Position numbers and translations under genes: made by a program | In this document: in pieces, positions 8,893 to 18,133 of the stretch | Layout: each line of letters opens with the position of its first letter | Numbering within the stretch: position 1 is the stretch's first letter | The notes under the pieces: model-generated | What the model saw: only the letters and a program-made list of their open reading frames with translations | Databases searched by the model: none | What the model was told of the DNA's origin: nothing | Source: Funneliformis mosseae | Lineage: Eukaryota; Glomeromycota; Glomeromycetes; Glomerales; Glomeraceae | Direction of reading: 5' to 3' | Assembly (NCBI GenBank): GCA_910592005.1 | Contig: CAJVPP010001730.1 | Location: forward strand, 1 to 18,133 | DNA length: 18,133 nt

Positions 8893-8975
8893 GCATTCCT
8901 AGTTCAGTTGGTAACAACTAAGCTCTTATTGTGAGTTACATGCAATAGCCACAGGTTCAGGTCTCAGTCGAGGCA
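8893..8975 (+). ncRNA. tRNA-like Pol III unit, probable SINE head
   Basis: TAGTTCAGTTGG (8900-8911) matches the tRNA A box and GGTTCAGGTCT (8954-8964) resembles the B box, at normal spacing. A D-arm can form (AGTT with AACT around a CAGTTGGTAAC loop). An anticodon-like arm can form too (AGCTC with GAGTT, one G-T pair) with a 7-nt loop TTATTGT. The stretch between that arm and the B box is too long for a normal tRNA, the T stem pairs poorly, and the 5' and 3' ends do not form a 7-bp acceptor stem. It is therefore more likely a tRNA-derived SINE or relic than a working tRNA. TTTT at 8989-8992 could end Pol III transcription. Confidence 0.5.
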
Positions 8976-9700
8976 TAAAACTAAATAATTTTATATGTAA
9001 CTGAATACGTAAGCGCATATACTAATATGCATTAGAAACTGGTCAATTGATTTATCGATCAATGTTAATCATGCCTAAATACTAGATTTTGAAGAATATA
9101 TAGATACAAATGAAGTTAGAGATCAATAGAAACTTAGTTTAACTGACAAGTTTATAATGGATACTGTTTCACGTCTTCAAATTCAGGGTCCTTTCATAAG
9201 TAAGAAAGTGATTAACTAGTAATTAGTAAATTGAGTATCATCTTCAGATAGGCTATAATGTAATAGACTGCATTACACACTGCAATACCATCTAATCAAA
9301 CTATCACTATGAGGTAAAGGCTGTATTCAATTTTCAAATAAATTTAACGTTATTCTATCTATGTAAAAGATCTGATCCCATAATCTCAATAATCATCAAT
9401 AAGGTAAAATCCTATAAATTAGATTAGTAAAAATAGGGTATGACAAGCTTTATAGTTGAAGTGAATCCTCTATTTAAAGGTAATGGTACACAGTAATTTA
9501 ATGAGCCTATGATAGTAGGTTAAACTATTACAGGTGGTCTATACTAGATGGTAAACCATTAGGAATATGCTTCTAATGCTAAATTGCTATATCTCTTTAC
9601 TATAGATCAGAGACTTTAAAGTATCACTTCAAGGATAATATTTACTTAATTATATAGGTATTTTTCTAGCGAATCCTTAAGCTATAGTACATTAATAGGA
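8976..9700. other. Mid-complexity sequence, possible decayed element body
   Basis: This stretch is clearly richer in G and C and more complex than its flanks, similar to the coding exons, yet every frame has frequent stops. It directly follows the tRNA-like unit and ends about where the monotone AT sequence resumes (about 9700). It may be a SINE body plus other debris, or a decayed transposon coding region. I tried reading the minus strand as Copia-type polymerase and could not establish it. Unidentified. Confidence 0.4.
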
Positions 9701-10373
9701 AAAAAAACGTTTTTAAAATGCTTATGAAAATAGAAAATGCCATATACACACATTTTTAAAATTACATAATTACTATATTTTTTTAAAAAATATCTATTTA
9801 ATAGTAATTAAATTTCACAGTCTAAATTAAAATTATATTATATAATCATTCAATGTAATACCATTCAAAAAATCATAAAATTTTTTTAACTTAAATTTAA
9901 AAAAAAATATTAATAAATATTACTTCAAATCCATCAACTATTTTTAAAACTTATTAAGCTTGAAAATTAAAATAACATAACAATTTTGTAAATATAATAA
10001 TAGTTATTAAATAATAGTTAAATGTCTTTTAATAAATATTTAAATATAAAATATTGCTATAAAGTTGTATTTGTTATATCATTAAATTTTGAAGTAATTG
10101 AAAATTTTTTTAATAATTATAATTAATATATCTTATCTTTTATTAGTATATACAAATTGTATAATGTATAATAAATTATATTAAAATGATTTCTAATAAA
10201 AAAATTTCTCTTTATAAATATAAAGACATATTGATATATCATAAAATAAAAAAATTTAAAATATTGTAATTATTATGTGATTCTAAAAATATATGCATAT
10301 GTGAAGAGTGTGACATAAATGATAAATAATTTTAGATCACATGATTGAAAATTTTTTGAATATTTTTAAAATA
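9701..10373. other. AT-rich intergenic sequence, nothing recognised
   Basis: No open frame, repeat or RNA gene was seen. A short patch at about 10290-10345 is less AT-rich and unassigned. Confidence 0.5.
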
Positions 10374-10437
10374 ATTTTGTAATTAGTTATAATTAATAAT
10401 AAATAAGTATCACAGAATTACACTAGTTACAATATTA
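10374..10437. repeat. Dispersed repeat B, partial copy
   Basis: TTTTGTAATTAGTTATAATT, AATAATAAATAAGTATCACA, GAATTACACTAGTTACAATA match the 5' two thirds of repeat B at 2513-2575 and 8422-8472 in the same order. The palindromic start is degraded here. Confidence 0.6.
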
Positions 10438-10727
10438 TTTTTATATATAATTCACTCTTACTATAGTAAATTTTATAGATTAAAAATTAAAATCTACCAT
10501 AGTAAAGGAATTTACTAATCATATTTAATGAATAAAGATTATTTTTATTTTATTAAAAAATTTATACTTATGTAATATAATAATTAAAAAGATAATAATA
10601 TAATGATTAAAAAATTAAATAAAAACTTATTATAAAAATAAATTTTCTTTATTTTTTTATATTATATTTATATATTAAAATTATTATTTAATTAAATATA
10701 ATAAATCATATGTAATTTTAGCAATAC

Positions 10728-10751
10728 AGTTATATGCATATGCATATAACT
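10728..10751. repeat. Perfect 24-bp palindrome
   Basis: AGTTATATGCAT (10728-10739) is followed with no spacer by its exact reverse complement (10740-10751). The next outer bases (C and A) do not pair, so the palindrome has sharp limits. It holds two overlapping ATGCAT sites and lies 68 bp left of the LTR-like element. Confidence 0.9.
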
Positions 10752-10818
10752 AAAGATTTTTGTATATATTGTAATAGGATTGGATTGATAAATGTAACGC
10801 AGTATATTGCAGATCTGA

Positions 10819-10977
10819 ATGTTAGACATATCAGATATATTTGATATATTTTATATATTTGATATATTTAATATATTTGATAAATTGAACATATTTGATA
10901 TAGTTGATATCTTTGACATATCAGACATATTAGATCTATTTGATTTATTTGTTATATCTGTCTATATATTAATTTAA
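10819..10977 (+). other. Short open frame over the 9-bp array, (Ile-x-Asp)n peptide
   Basis: An ATG at 10819, directly after an in-frame TGA, opens a 52-codon frame ending in TAA at 10975-10977. The peptide begins MLDISDIFDIF and repeats a hydrophobic-hydrophobic-Asp triplet about 13 times, then ends in a hydrophobic tail. It spans the 9-bp array and overlaps the LTR left end by all but one base. No known family was recognised. A 9-bp repeat without stop codons gives an open frame automatically, so coding is doubtful. Confidence 0.15.
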
Positions 10978-11072
10978 TATAAATAGAGAGTGATAAAATC
11001 ATGTAAACTTAAGTTCACTTGTAATTCACTTTTCATTTTTCCTTTAGTTTGCTTTTAGATATACATCTAACA
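10820..11072 (+). mobile_element. Candidate LTR (253 bp), probably solo or truncated
   Basis: It starts TGTTAGACATATC and ends ATATACATCTAACA, giving TG...CA limits with a perfect 7-bp inverted terminus (TGTTAGA/TCTAACA), the hallmark of retroviral-type LTRs. Inside, a 9-bp repeat array fills the U3-like left half (10828-10962), then a TATA-like AATATAAATAGAGAG follows at about 10975-10990. No 5-bp target duplication is visible (CTGAA against GTTCT), no second copy is present and no gag or pol frame follows. It could be a lone LTR left by recombination, a 5' LTR with a lost body, or chance termini. Confidence 0.45.
10828..10962. repeat. 9-bp minisatellite, 15 copies, consensus ATATTTGAT
   Basis: Fifteen 9-bp units follow one another with no insertion or deletion. 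Examples are ATATCAGAT, ATATTTGAT, ATATTTTAT, ATATTTAAT, ATAGTTGAT, ATCTTTGAC and CTATTTGAT. Four units are exactly ATATTTGAT. The period is a multiple of three, so one frame stays open across the array. Confidence 0.85.
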
Positions 11073-11400
11073 GTTCTTGTAGAGGCATCTGGCCTAACAT
11101 TCCAATTAGTATTTAACTATCTTAATTTCTCTTATTCTTTCTTATTTTCTTATTTCATATATTATTATCATCTTAATTTTTATTTTTATTATTTATTGTC
11201 AATAAATATATTATTACATCTCTGAATTAATTAAGCTATTCATCTTGTTAAAAGTATACTGCTGTGTAAATTATAAACTTGAGTTAAACTGAGATTAAGT
11301 TACTACGTAAATTTAAAAGAATCACCACTCAAACATCCTATCTAACTGTTGCAATTCACAAGAATTACACATTAACATTATCATTCTTTTAAAATGTAAA
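11073..11400. other. Sequence downstream of the candidate LTR, unassigned
   Basis: Moderately complex sequence continues (CTTGTAGAGGCATCTGGCC, then a pyrimidine-rich stretch, then about 11240-11400 with CACCACTCAAACATCC). A primer-binding site matching a tRNA end could not be assigned. No gag frame was found. It may be the decayed interior of the element. Confidence 0.35.
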
Positions 11401-12535
11401 CAAATCTATACAATACAGTTGTTAAAAATTTTTTTATAAATATAAATAAAAATTCTACACTAAAATATTTTTTGCATATAATATATATAATATTTAAATA
11501 TAACCTATAATAATTTTCATATATACTATTATCATATATTATATATTTTTTACATACTAATATAGATTTAAAAATTATACACTAATGATAATACAATTAT
11601 TATAAAATTATAATAAAATTATTTATATAAAAGCTATTTCAATTAATTTAATATTTAATAAAACTTTATATTCTTCCATTTTATAATTATAAAATCTATT
11701 TTATTAAATATAAAATTTTAAAATTAATATTATTAAATATCTATAATAATATTTTTAATATTTTCTCTATTTATATTATTTTTTTAATATTATTATAGAT
11801 TTAATAAATAAATTAAAATCTTTTACTTTTTAAAAATTTATTTTTATAAATAGCTTTTTTCAAAACTTTAAAAGTATTTTTATTAATAATATTTTAACTT
11901 TTATTTTATTTTAAATAAATAAAATTTTTATTAAATATAGTTAAACTTCAAAATTAAATATTAAAATAAATTTTTTATTATTTTCATTATTAAAAAAAAA
12001 TATATTTTTTTTAAGAATAATAATAATCTAACTTTTTAGTTAGCATTTTATTAACCATTTTATTTTCTGATTTTATTTAAATATATTCATTAGCAGTAAA
12101 AGAATATATATATTTAAAGTTTATTAATTAATTCTTAAATTTTTCTATATTAATTCTTTTCTATTTTATTTTATTTTAAAAATCTTTATCATTTAATAGT
12201 TAAATTTTTATATTTTTTCAACAGTTAAATATAATTTGAAAAAAAATTTTATTTTAAGCTAATATCATATACTTAATAGTTTTTTGGTTATTTGCCATTA
12301 TTAGTTTCTTATTGAACATTAAAAACTTTAATATGATTTTATAAAAGTAATATTTATAATATATTTATAAATGCACCTTTATATCTGATCACACTTGATC
12401 TATAGTACTAAATATATATACTCTTTCTGTAAATGCACTCTTTATAAAAAATTTTATATAGTTTACTTATAAATTTTTTGTATTATCTTAATTTTAGATT
12501 AGTATTATATAGATTTATATATATTTTATAAATGC
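11401..12535. other. AT-rich intergenic sequence with a short repeated motif
   Basis: Mostly A/T with no frames. TAAATGCACCTTTATAT (12368-12384) and GTAAATGCACTCTTTATA (12429-12446) are near copies, and a third lies at 13270-13287, flanking the 12.5-13.3 kb complex segment. Confidence 0.45.
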
Positions 12536-12817
12536 TGTCACTGTGGAATTCTTCAATTTGAGATAATTACATTATTAAGTCTCTACTCAAAATTTCTAAC
12601 TGCAGTATACTGTGATCAAGACGTTAGGGTCTGCCTAACTCTTAACTTTACTAAATTTATGCGTTAGACTTAAACAAATCTATTAAGTATGAAGACTTGA
12701 AAGATAAGATTATAAACAATTTAATTAAAGAATTCAGATGACGAACTCAATTACAAATAATATGTAAAATCACATCAGACTATATGAAGACACAAAAAGG
12801 TAGAAAAATATAAATTT
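12536..12817 (-). other. Complex sequence beside the LTR-like element, unassigned
   Basis: Higher-complexity stretch (GCTGTCACTGTGGAATTC to about GACACAAAAAGG). It contains TAACTGCAGTATACTGTGATC, which loosely echoes AACGCAGTATATTGCAGATC at about 10797-10815 next to the other LTR candidate. On the minus strand it would lie downstream of the LTR-like element, where an internal region would begin. No frame survives. Confidence 0.3.
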
Positions 12818-13090
12818 TGAATGATTTCTTTATTAATATTAAAACTCATATTCACAAGAGAGTTTACAAATCTGCAAAAAAGTTAATTTATAACATAAGC
12901 AAAAAGTCTATCTATTTATACAAAATTTTTTTTGTTATAACTAACTAATTACTATACTATAAACTAACTAATTTAATAAAATATAAGTAAAATAAATATA
13001 TTGAGAATAATAAAAATACGAAAAATAATAAAAATATAAAATATAATAAAAATAATAATAAAATTTAGAATATTAAAAATAAGTATAACA
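12818..13090 (-). mobile_element. LTR-like sequence, minus strand (273 bp)
   Basis: Read on the minus strand it starts TGTTATACTTATTTTTAA and ends GAAATCATTCA (TG...CA). About 100 bp before the end lies GTATAAATAGATAG, a good TATA box, then AACTCTCTTGTG and AATAAAG, the usual promoter and poly(A) layout of a Copia-type LTR. The termini are not inverted beyond TG/CA and no target duplication is visible, so the limits are soft. A diverged second copy lies at about 16555-16790 in the same orientation. Confidence 0.4.
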
Positions 13091-13440
13091 CTAAAAATTC
13101 TTAGACTTCATTTAATTTGTAAAATTAGGATTCATTAGTATTTAAAAGATCTTTAGAATTACGTAGATCCTTCATATTTTCAGAATTTTAGATTAAGAGA
13201 CTGTTATACTGCATTATTCACATAACTTTATTATAACTGTCAATTGTTTTATTGATAATGCATATCCTCTTTAAATGCACTCTTATACTACTATATTAGT
13301 TAAAGGTTATTTATATACTATAATAATTAAAATTCAAATTTTACAAATGTATAACATTTTATGAGTTTAATAATTTTAACAAAAACTATATTTACTTAAT
13401 GCATTTCTACTATTCTTCATTAAGAAGATTTATTTTACAA
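13091..13440. other. Complex-to-AT transition, unassigned
   Basis: 13091-13290 keeps moderate complexity (TCTTAGACTTCATTTAATTTG, GTAGATCCTTCATATTTTC, GACTGTTATACTGC). On the minus strand this would precede the LTR-like element. The rest decays into A/T. No frame was found. Confidence 0.3.
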
Positions 13441-14560
13441 ATTAATTTTTATTTGTTTAAAAATTTACAATTTTATTAATTTTATTTTATCTTTTTTTCT
13501 ATCTATTTTCTTCAATAAGTAATTTATTCATTAATCTATTGTAATATTATTTTATCTTATATATCATAATTATTTCATTATTTATTTTTATTATTCTTTT
13601 TAATAATTTTTATTATTCTTTCTATAATCTTTCTTATTATTTTTTATTTTTATTTTTACATATTAAATAAATTTTATTATTCTATATTTTTTTTCTTCTC
13701 TGATATTTTTTTAGATATTTTATTTTTATTAATAATTTTTACTATTATATTATATTTTTATTATAATTATATTATATTTTTTTTTAAATTTTATTCACTT
13801 CTTCTAATTACAAATTTTAATTTTTTTATTATCTTTTATTTATTTTTTTTTACATTTTTATTTCTTTTCTAAATTTTCCTTTATTATCTATTCTTAGATT
13901 ATTATATAATCTTATTATGTAGTATTATTATATGGTTTTATAATATTATTATTATATTATTTTTATTTTTAAATTTTTTTTAATTTTCAATAGTTAATTC
14001 TTCATTTTTTCAGTTATGAATCTTTTGTGTTTATTTATAGTTCTATAATCCTATTTTGTTATTTTACTAATTTTCTTTTTAATTATATAAATATTTAATG
14101 ATCTCGTTTTATCAGTTTCTTTCATTTAAGCTTTTGTATAATATTTATACATATTTATAAATCTTTCTTTTCTTTTTATTCTAAAAATTCTTAACTAATT
14201 CTTTTTTTTACGACTTTAATTATTTGTTTTTTTAGATCTTGTGACTTAATTTTACCTTAAAACTTGTGATTTCTAGTTAATTATTTTTTTATTATAATAT
14301 TCCATTTATTAGTTATTTTTTAATCTCCTAATGTTAACATTTATTTGTTAAAAAGAATTATGTAATATATTATTTTGAGATTTCTTAACTTTATAACATA
14401 TTTTTATTTATTAACTTTTTATAAAATAAAATTGTTATTATTTGTGATTATAACCTTATATGATTATTTTTTAATATATTTTTATTTTTAAAATCATGTA
14501 ATTTTTTTGATATATTTATTTTTCAGATGTATTATTTTTATTTTAAATTTTTTCTATTAT
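13441..14560. repeat. T-rich, pyrimidine-biased low-complexity tract
   Basis: For about 1.1 kb the plus strand is dominated by T with scattered C (TTTTTATTATTC, TTTCTTTTC and similar), while G is very rare between 13490 and 14000. It mirrors in strand sense the A-rich tract at 780-1000. No unit length is evident and no frame was seen. Confidence 0.6.
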
Positions 14561-15853
14561 TTAGATAATATAAAAGAAATGCAAAAAAATAAAACCATAT
14601 TTAAGATTAAAATAATATTATTTATATATATTTATGTAAAAAATAATTCTTGATCAATTTGTTTTTATTAATTTATATAAAATCTAAAAAAATATATATA
14701 TTTCTAATATTTTATTACTAGTATTATTATTATTATTATAAACAGAAATACAAGTTGAAATATTATTAATATTTATTTTTTTATATAAGAATTTTAAGAT
14801 TTAGATAAATATTTTAAATAATAATTATTATTTATTATATATTATAATTTTATATATTAGTTTTATTATTTATAAAAGAATAAATATAAGTGAGTTAACT
14901 AAAATTTTTTAAGAATTTTTGAAAAAAAAAATGTTATTTAATTATATTTAAAATCTAATTTTTTTATATATAAAAAAATAATAAGATATCTATAACTAAA
15001 GTAGTCTATAATAACTTTATCTTTATTATTTCTTAAAATATAGATATAAATTAGCTATAAAATATTGTAGAAAAATTATAATACTTTAATATTTAGTAAT
15101 TATAAAAAGATAAAATAAAGTTTATTAGATTTATTATATCAAAATCTATCTAATGATAATATTTTTAAATTTTTAAAATTAATAATTATTAATATAAATT
15201 AATTTTTCAATTTTTCAATTTTTTAAAATAACTTATTATTAAATAATTACAAGAAAATAAAATTTAGTTTATTGGATTTATTTCATTAAGACCTATTAAA
15301 TAATTATATTTTCATATTTCTGAGATCAATAGATAATAAGATATATAAATTTAAAAATTTAACTTTTTTTCATAGTAATTTATTACATATTTATCTTTAA
15401 AATATCACTAATTATTTACATTTTTTTTTGAATATTTACTTAGAAAATATCATAAAATTTATTATAAAAATATTAATTTTTAAATAAATTATTTTAAAAA
15501 TATTTAAATTATTATAAATAATTTTTAATTATTAAATAAAATTACAGGTAAATTTTCCTGCAAAAACACTTGAAGGAATAATAAAAATTTAAGTATTTTA
15601 ATAAATTTATTTAAAATTATTTTTTAATAATATAATATACATCATAATTTATAATTTTATAATAAAATTCATTAAAAATTTATAATATAATTTTTAAAAT
15701 TAAAAATTATTAAAAATAAAATAAACATAAAATATAATAAAAAAGATGTTAATATATTATAATTTGTAAATTATATTAAAAAATTTATATAATTATAATA
15801 GATTAAACTAAGAAAATATATATTTATTTAATAAATTTATACTTTCTTCGTTC
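14561..15853. other. AT desert, nothing recognised
   Basis: Almost pure A/T. The only more complex spot is 15545-15560, a near-palindrome with CAGG and CCTG arms followed by CAAAAACACTTGAAGG; it may be the edge of an old insertion. Confidence 0.5.
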
Positions 15854-16043
15854 TTTTCATTAGTAACTAAAATGAAAATGTGATTAAAACAGTGATATTT
15901 ATTATATAATATTTTAGAAGGTAAAGAGTAATTAAAAGATTTTAGTATATATAGTATAATATAAAATTATTATAAGATAGAGGGTAAGAGAATATGAATT
16001 TATAATAAATGAATAATATGTAATAAATGTTACTGTTCTTATC
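15854..16043. mobile_element. Candidate MITE-like inverted-repeat element
   Basis: GATTAAAACAGTGATATTTA at the left (15882-15907) and the reverse complement of 16018-16043 (GATAAGAACAGTAACATTTA) agree at about 21 of 26 positions, spanning 162 bp of moderately complex sequence. Just left of it, TTTTCATT (15854-15861) and AATGAAAA (15871-15878) form a perfect 8-bp hairpin. No target duplication is evident and no second copy is in the window. Confidence 0.35.
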
Positions 16044-16554
16044 TATATTATATTTTTTATATTTATTTTTTATTAAATTCTTTATTATAGTATTTAAAAT
16101 ATTACTAGTAATTTATTTTTTTAACTAACTATAGATTATTATCTTAAAAAAATAAAAGGTTCAGTTAGTATAAATGATATTGCAAATAAACTTTTTTCAT
16201 TTTTGATAAGTAAATGTATTTTTATAATTTTTATCTTACTGATTATAAACTTACTAAATAAAAATTTACAATTTTCTTATAATTAAATTTAAAAGTATTA
16301 TATACAGAAAATTATTATCATTAAATTTATTTTCAATTATTTTAACATTTAAATCAAAAGATTATAGCAATTGATTCTACTTATTAGAATTATAACCTTA
16401 AAAAATTTTCTAAATCCTACAAGTATCTATTATATTTAAATTAACTTGACAATTTATTATATTTTAGAATTAAGATATATTAGTCAAACTTATAATAATA
16501 AACTCAAAAATAAGTTAATATAAGATATCATAATAAATTCTAGATAAAAAATAA
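16044..16554. other. AT-rich intergenic sequence, nothing recognised
   Basis: No frame, RNA gene or repeat was identified. Confidence 0.5.
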
Positions 16555-16790
16555 TATTAAAGGAAAAGTAATTTATGTAATTTTAAATTAATTTCTTTAT
16601 TAATTTATATTTATAAAAGAGTTTATTTACAATTTGAATAAAAAGTTATTTTATTGTAACTAACTATTTGCTAAGTTATAAAATAATAAAAACTTGTAAA
16701 ATAAAATATAATAAAAATATAATAAAAATAAAAATAATAATTATAATGAAAATAATAAATATATAAAGAATTTAATAAATTAAACTAATT
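16555..16790 (-). mobile_element. Decayed second copy of the LTR-like sequence
   Basis: Plus-strand blocks TTTCTTTATTAAT, AAGAGTTTATTTACAA, AAAAAGTTATTTTATTGTAA, CTAACTATTTGCTAAGTTATA and the AATAAAA-rich run follow the same order as in 12824-13075. The TATA-like stretch is lost or altered here. Divergence is high, so this copy is older or not under constraint. Confidence 0.4.
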
Positions 16791-17756
16791 AAAAAAATCA
16801 GTTAAATCAGATAAATTTGAATTTTACAAATCTTACAAATTAGATAAATCAATTTGATTTTTTAATATAGTATGTTGATCAATTTTAATAATATAATACA
16901 AGATCTTTCTTAATATAATTTATATAAAATTAAATTTAATAATTTTTACAAATCATTTTTTAGAACTAATTTTCAATATTGATACTGTTAAAAAACTTAT
17001 TTTTCTATTTTGTAAAAATACAAATTTTGAAAGTTTGTATTTATAAATTCTATTAATTTTTTCAATTCTATTTATATATATAATATATAGCCTATAATCA
17101 AATAAAGTTAAATTCTCATTTTTATCTGATAAAAGTATAATATTTAAAAAGTAAAATTTATGAAATTTTACTAGAATTTTGATATTAAGTATAATGAAGA
17201 TGTTTAATTGAATATCTTCTATTTAATTTTTATCAATAAAAATAAGTTTTTATTTCAATTTCTATAAAAAAACCAATTAATGATATACATTATAAAATAA
17301 TCATACATATATATATATTTACTTCAAATTTATATTTCTTTAATTAATTCTATTTATTTAATGTCAATTTTAAACAAACTATTGCTATTAATAAAGGAAT
17401 AATCTCTATTTTTTTTTTTCATAAAATTCAAAATAGTGATTGTATTTAATTGATATATTCTTTTTTTTAATAAGAATTTTAAAAATTTTAAATTATATTG
17501 CATTTTTTTTAAAAAATGATGAAATTCTATATAATAGAATTTATCAACAATTTAAGATTGATTTTGATTCATATTAGCGAATTCAATAATTCTTATTAAT
17601 ATTTCTAAAAATCATTAATTATATCAAGAAATTCAAAGATATATTTCAAATGTACAGAGTGTTCTAAAATACTATACATAATAAATATTACTTTCTTTTA
17701 GAAATATATTACAAAGCAAAATATTAAGTATATATATTTACTATTCTATTTAAAAA
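16791..17756. other. AT-rich intergenic sequence, nothing firm
   Basis: About 16795-16860 has a few repeats of TCAGATAAATTTGA and ACAAATCTTACAAATTAGAT. The rest shows no frame or RNA gene. Confidence 0.45.
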
Positions 17757-17895
17757 TGGATATCGCAATTAAAAGAATGATATAATTTAGTTATAACTTG
17801 TGACACAATTAAATTTTTTTCTGATACAATTAAGTTGCAATTTAATTAAAATTTAAAAATAATTATAGAAATTATCTTTAACTTTGTTGAATTTT
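17757..17895. repeat. Dispersed repeat A, third copy
   Basis: ATCGCAATTAAAAGAATGA, TTATAACTTGTGACACAATTA, CTGATACAATTAAGTTGCAA, TTTAATTAAAATTTAAAAAT and AATTATAGAAATTATC align in order with 3581-3695, and the centre is closest to 2661-2745. Confidence 0.6.
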
Positions 17896-18133
17896 TATTC
17901 TAATAAATATAAATATATTAGTTTATATTTTGCTTTAAAAACAAATATTAAAATTTTAATTTATCTGTTTACAATTTACTAATTAAAAATTACTTCTTTA
18001 ACATAATAAGTCTTTATTAATATTAGCTAAATTTTTTCAAATTTGACACTTATTGCCCTATAAAAAATTTGCATACGTTTTTTCATTATTATAAATAAGT
18101 TTTATATATATTTTTTAAAATTCTGTATCACAT
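17896..18133. other. AT-rich intergenic sequence to the window end
   Basis: Nothing recognised. A slightly more complex patch at 18045-18080 (TTGACACTTATTGCCC onward) is unassigned. Confidence 0.4.

Noticed and set aside
8893..8975. Functional tRNA gene (Asn-like ATT anticodon)
   Set aside because: No acceptor stem, a poorly paired T arm and an overlong variable region argue for a tRNA-derived repeat.
8976..9700. Decayed Copia polymerase on the minus strand
   Set aside because: Short residue strings looked suggestive, but no frame held a run of conserved motifs even allowing frameshifts.
10820..11072. Target-site duplication of the candidate LTR
   Set aside because: The flanking pentamers CTGAA and GTTCT do not match in either orientation.
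12630..12660. Telomere-like TTAGGG in GTTAGGGTCTG
   Set aside because: A single occurrence with no tandem repetition.
1..18133. CRISPR array, prokaryotic operon or rRNA
   Set aside because: Tandem units here are contiguous without unique spacers, both genes have spliceosomal introns, and no rRNA signature was seen.

Overview
The window is a very AT-rich eukaryotic nuclear segment, most likely from a fungus. Two genes with short GT-AG introns (62 to 109 nt) lie in a small island at about 4.5 to 8.2 kb. One encodes a Kre2/Ktr-type (GT15) mannosyltransferase, a family essentially restricted to fungi. The low GC, short introns, long gene-free AT stretches and many decayed repeats resemble an early-diverging lineage such as Glomeromycotina (Rhizophagus-like). 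That placement is inference, because nothing here is a species marker.

Layout. 1-4470 holds no recognisable gene. It contains a CTCGA-rich hairpin element at the left edge, two tandem arrays (490-790 and 1104-1341), an A-rich low-complexity tract, and mosaics of short dispersed repeats. 4480-5146 is more complex sequence and includes the promoter of a four-exon cytochrome b5 gene (5147-5809, plus strand). Facing it across a convergent 3' intergenic region is an eight-exon GT15 mannosyltransferase gene (7939-6257, minus strand), whose upstream region runs to about 8.2 kb. The rest of the window (8.2-18.1 kb) is repeat territory: a MITE-like insertion inside another repeat, a tRNA-like (SINE-type) Pol III unit, a 24-bp perfect palindrome, a candidate LTR carrying fifteen 9-bp repeats, two related minus-strand LTR-like sequences, a pyrimidine-biased tract, an inverted-repeat element and a long AT desert.

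Both genes act in the secretory membrane system: cytochrome b5 as an ER tail-anchored electron carrier, the GT15 enzyme in Golgi mannosylation. Their convergent placement gives no evidence of a shared pathway. Gene models come from reading splice sites and frame continuity by eye. The repeat calls rest on visible internal alignments. I found no clearly novel system. The most unusual items are the nested MITE whose empty site is represented by another copy in the window, the 9-bp array with an open (Ile-x-Asp)n frame, and an in-frame stopless intron in the mannosyltransferase gene.
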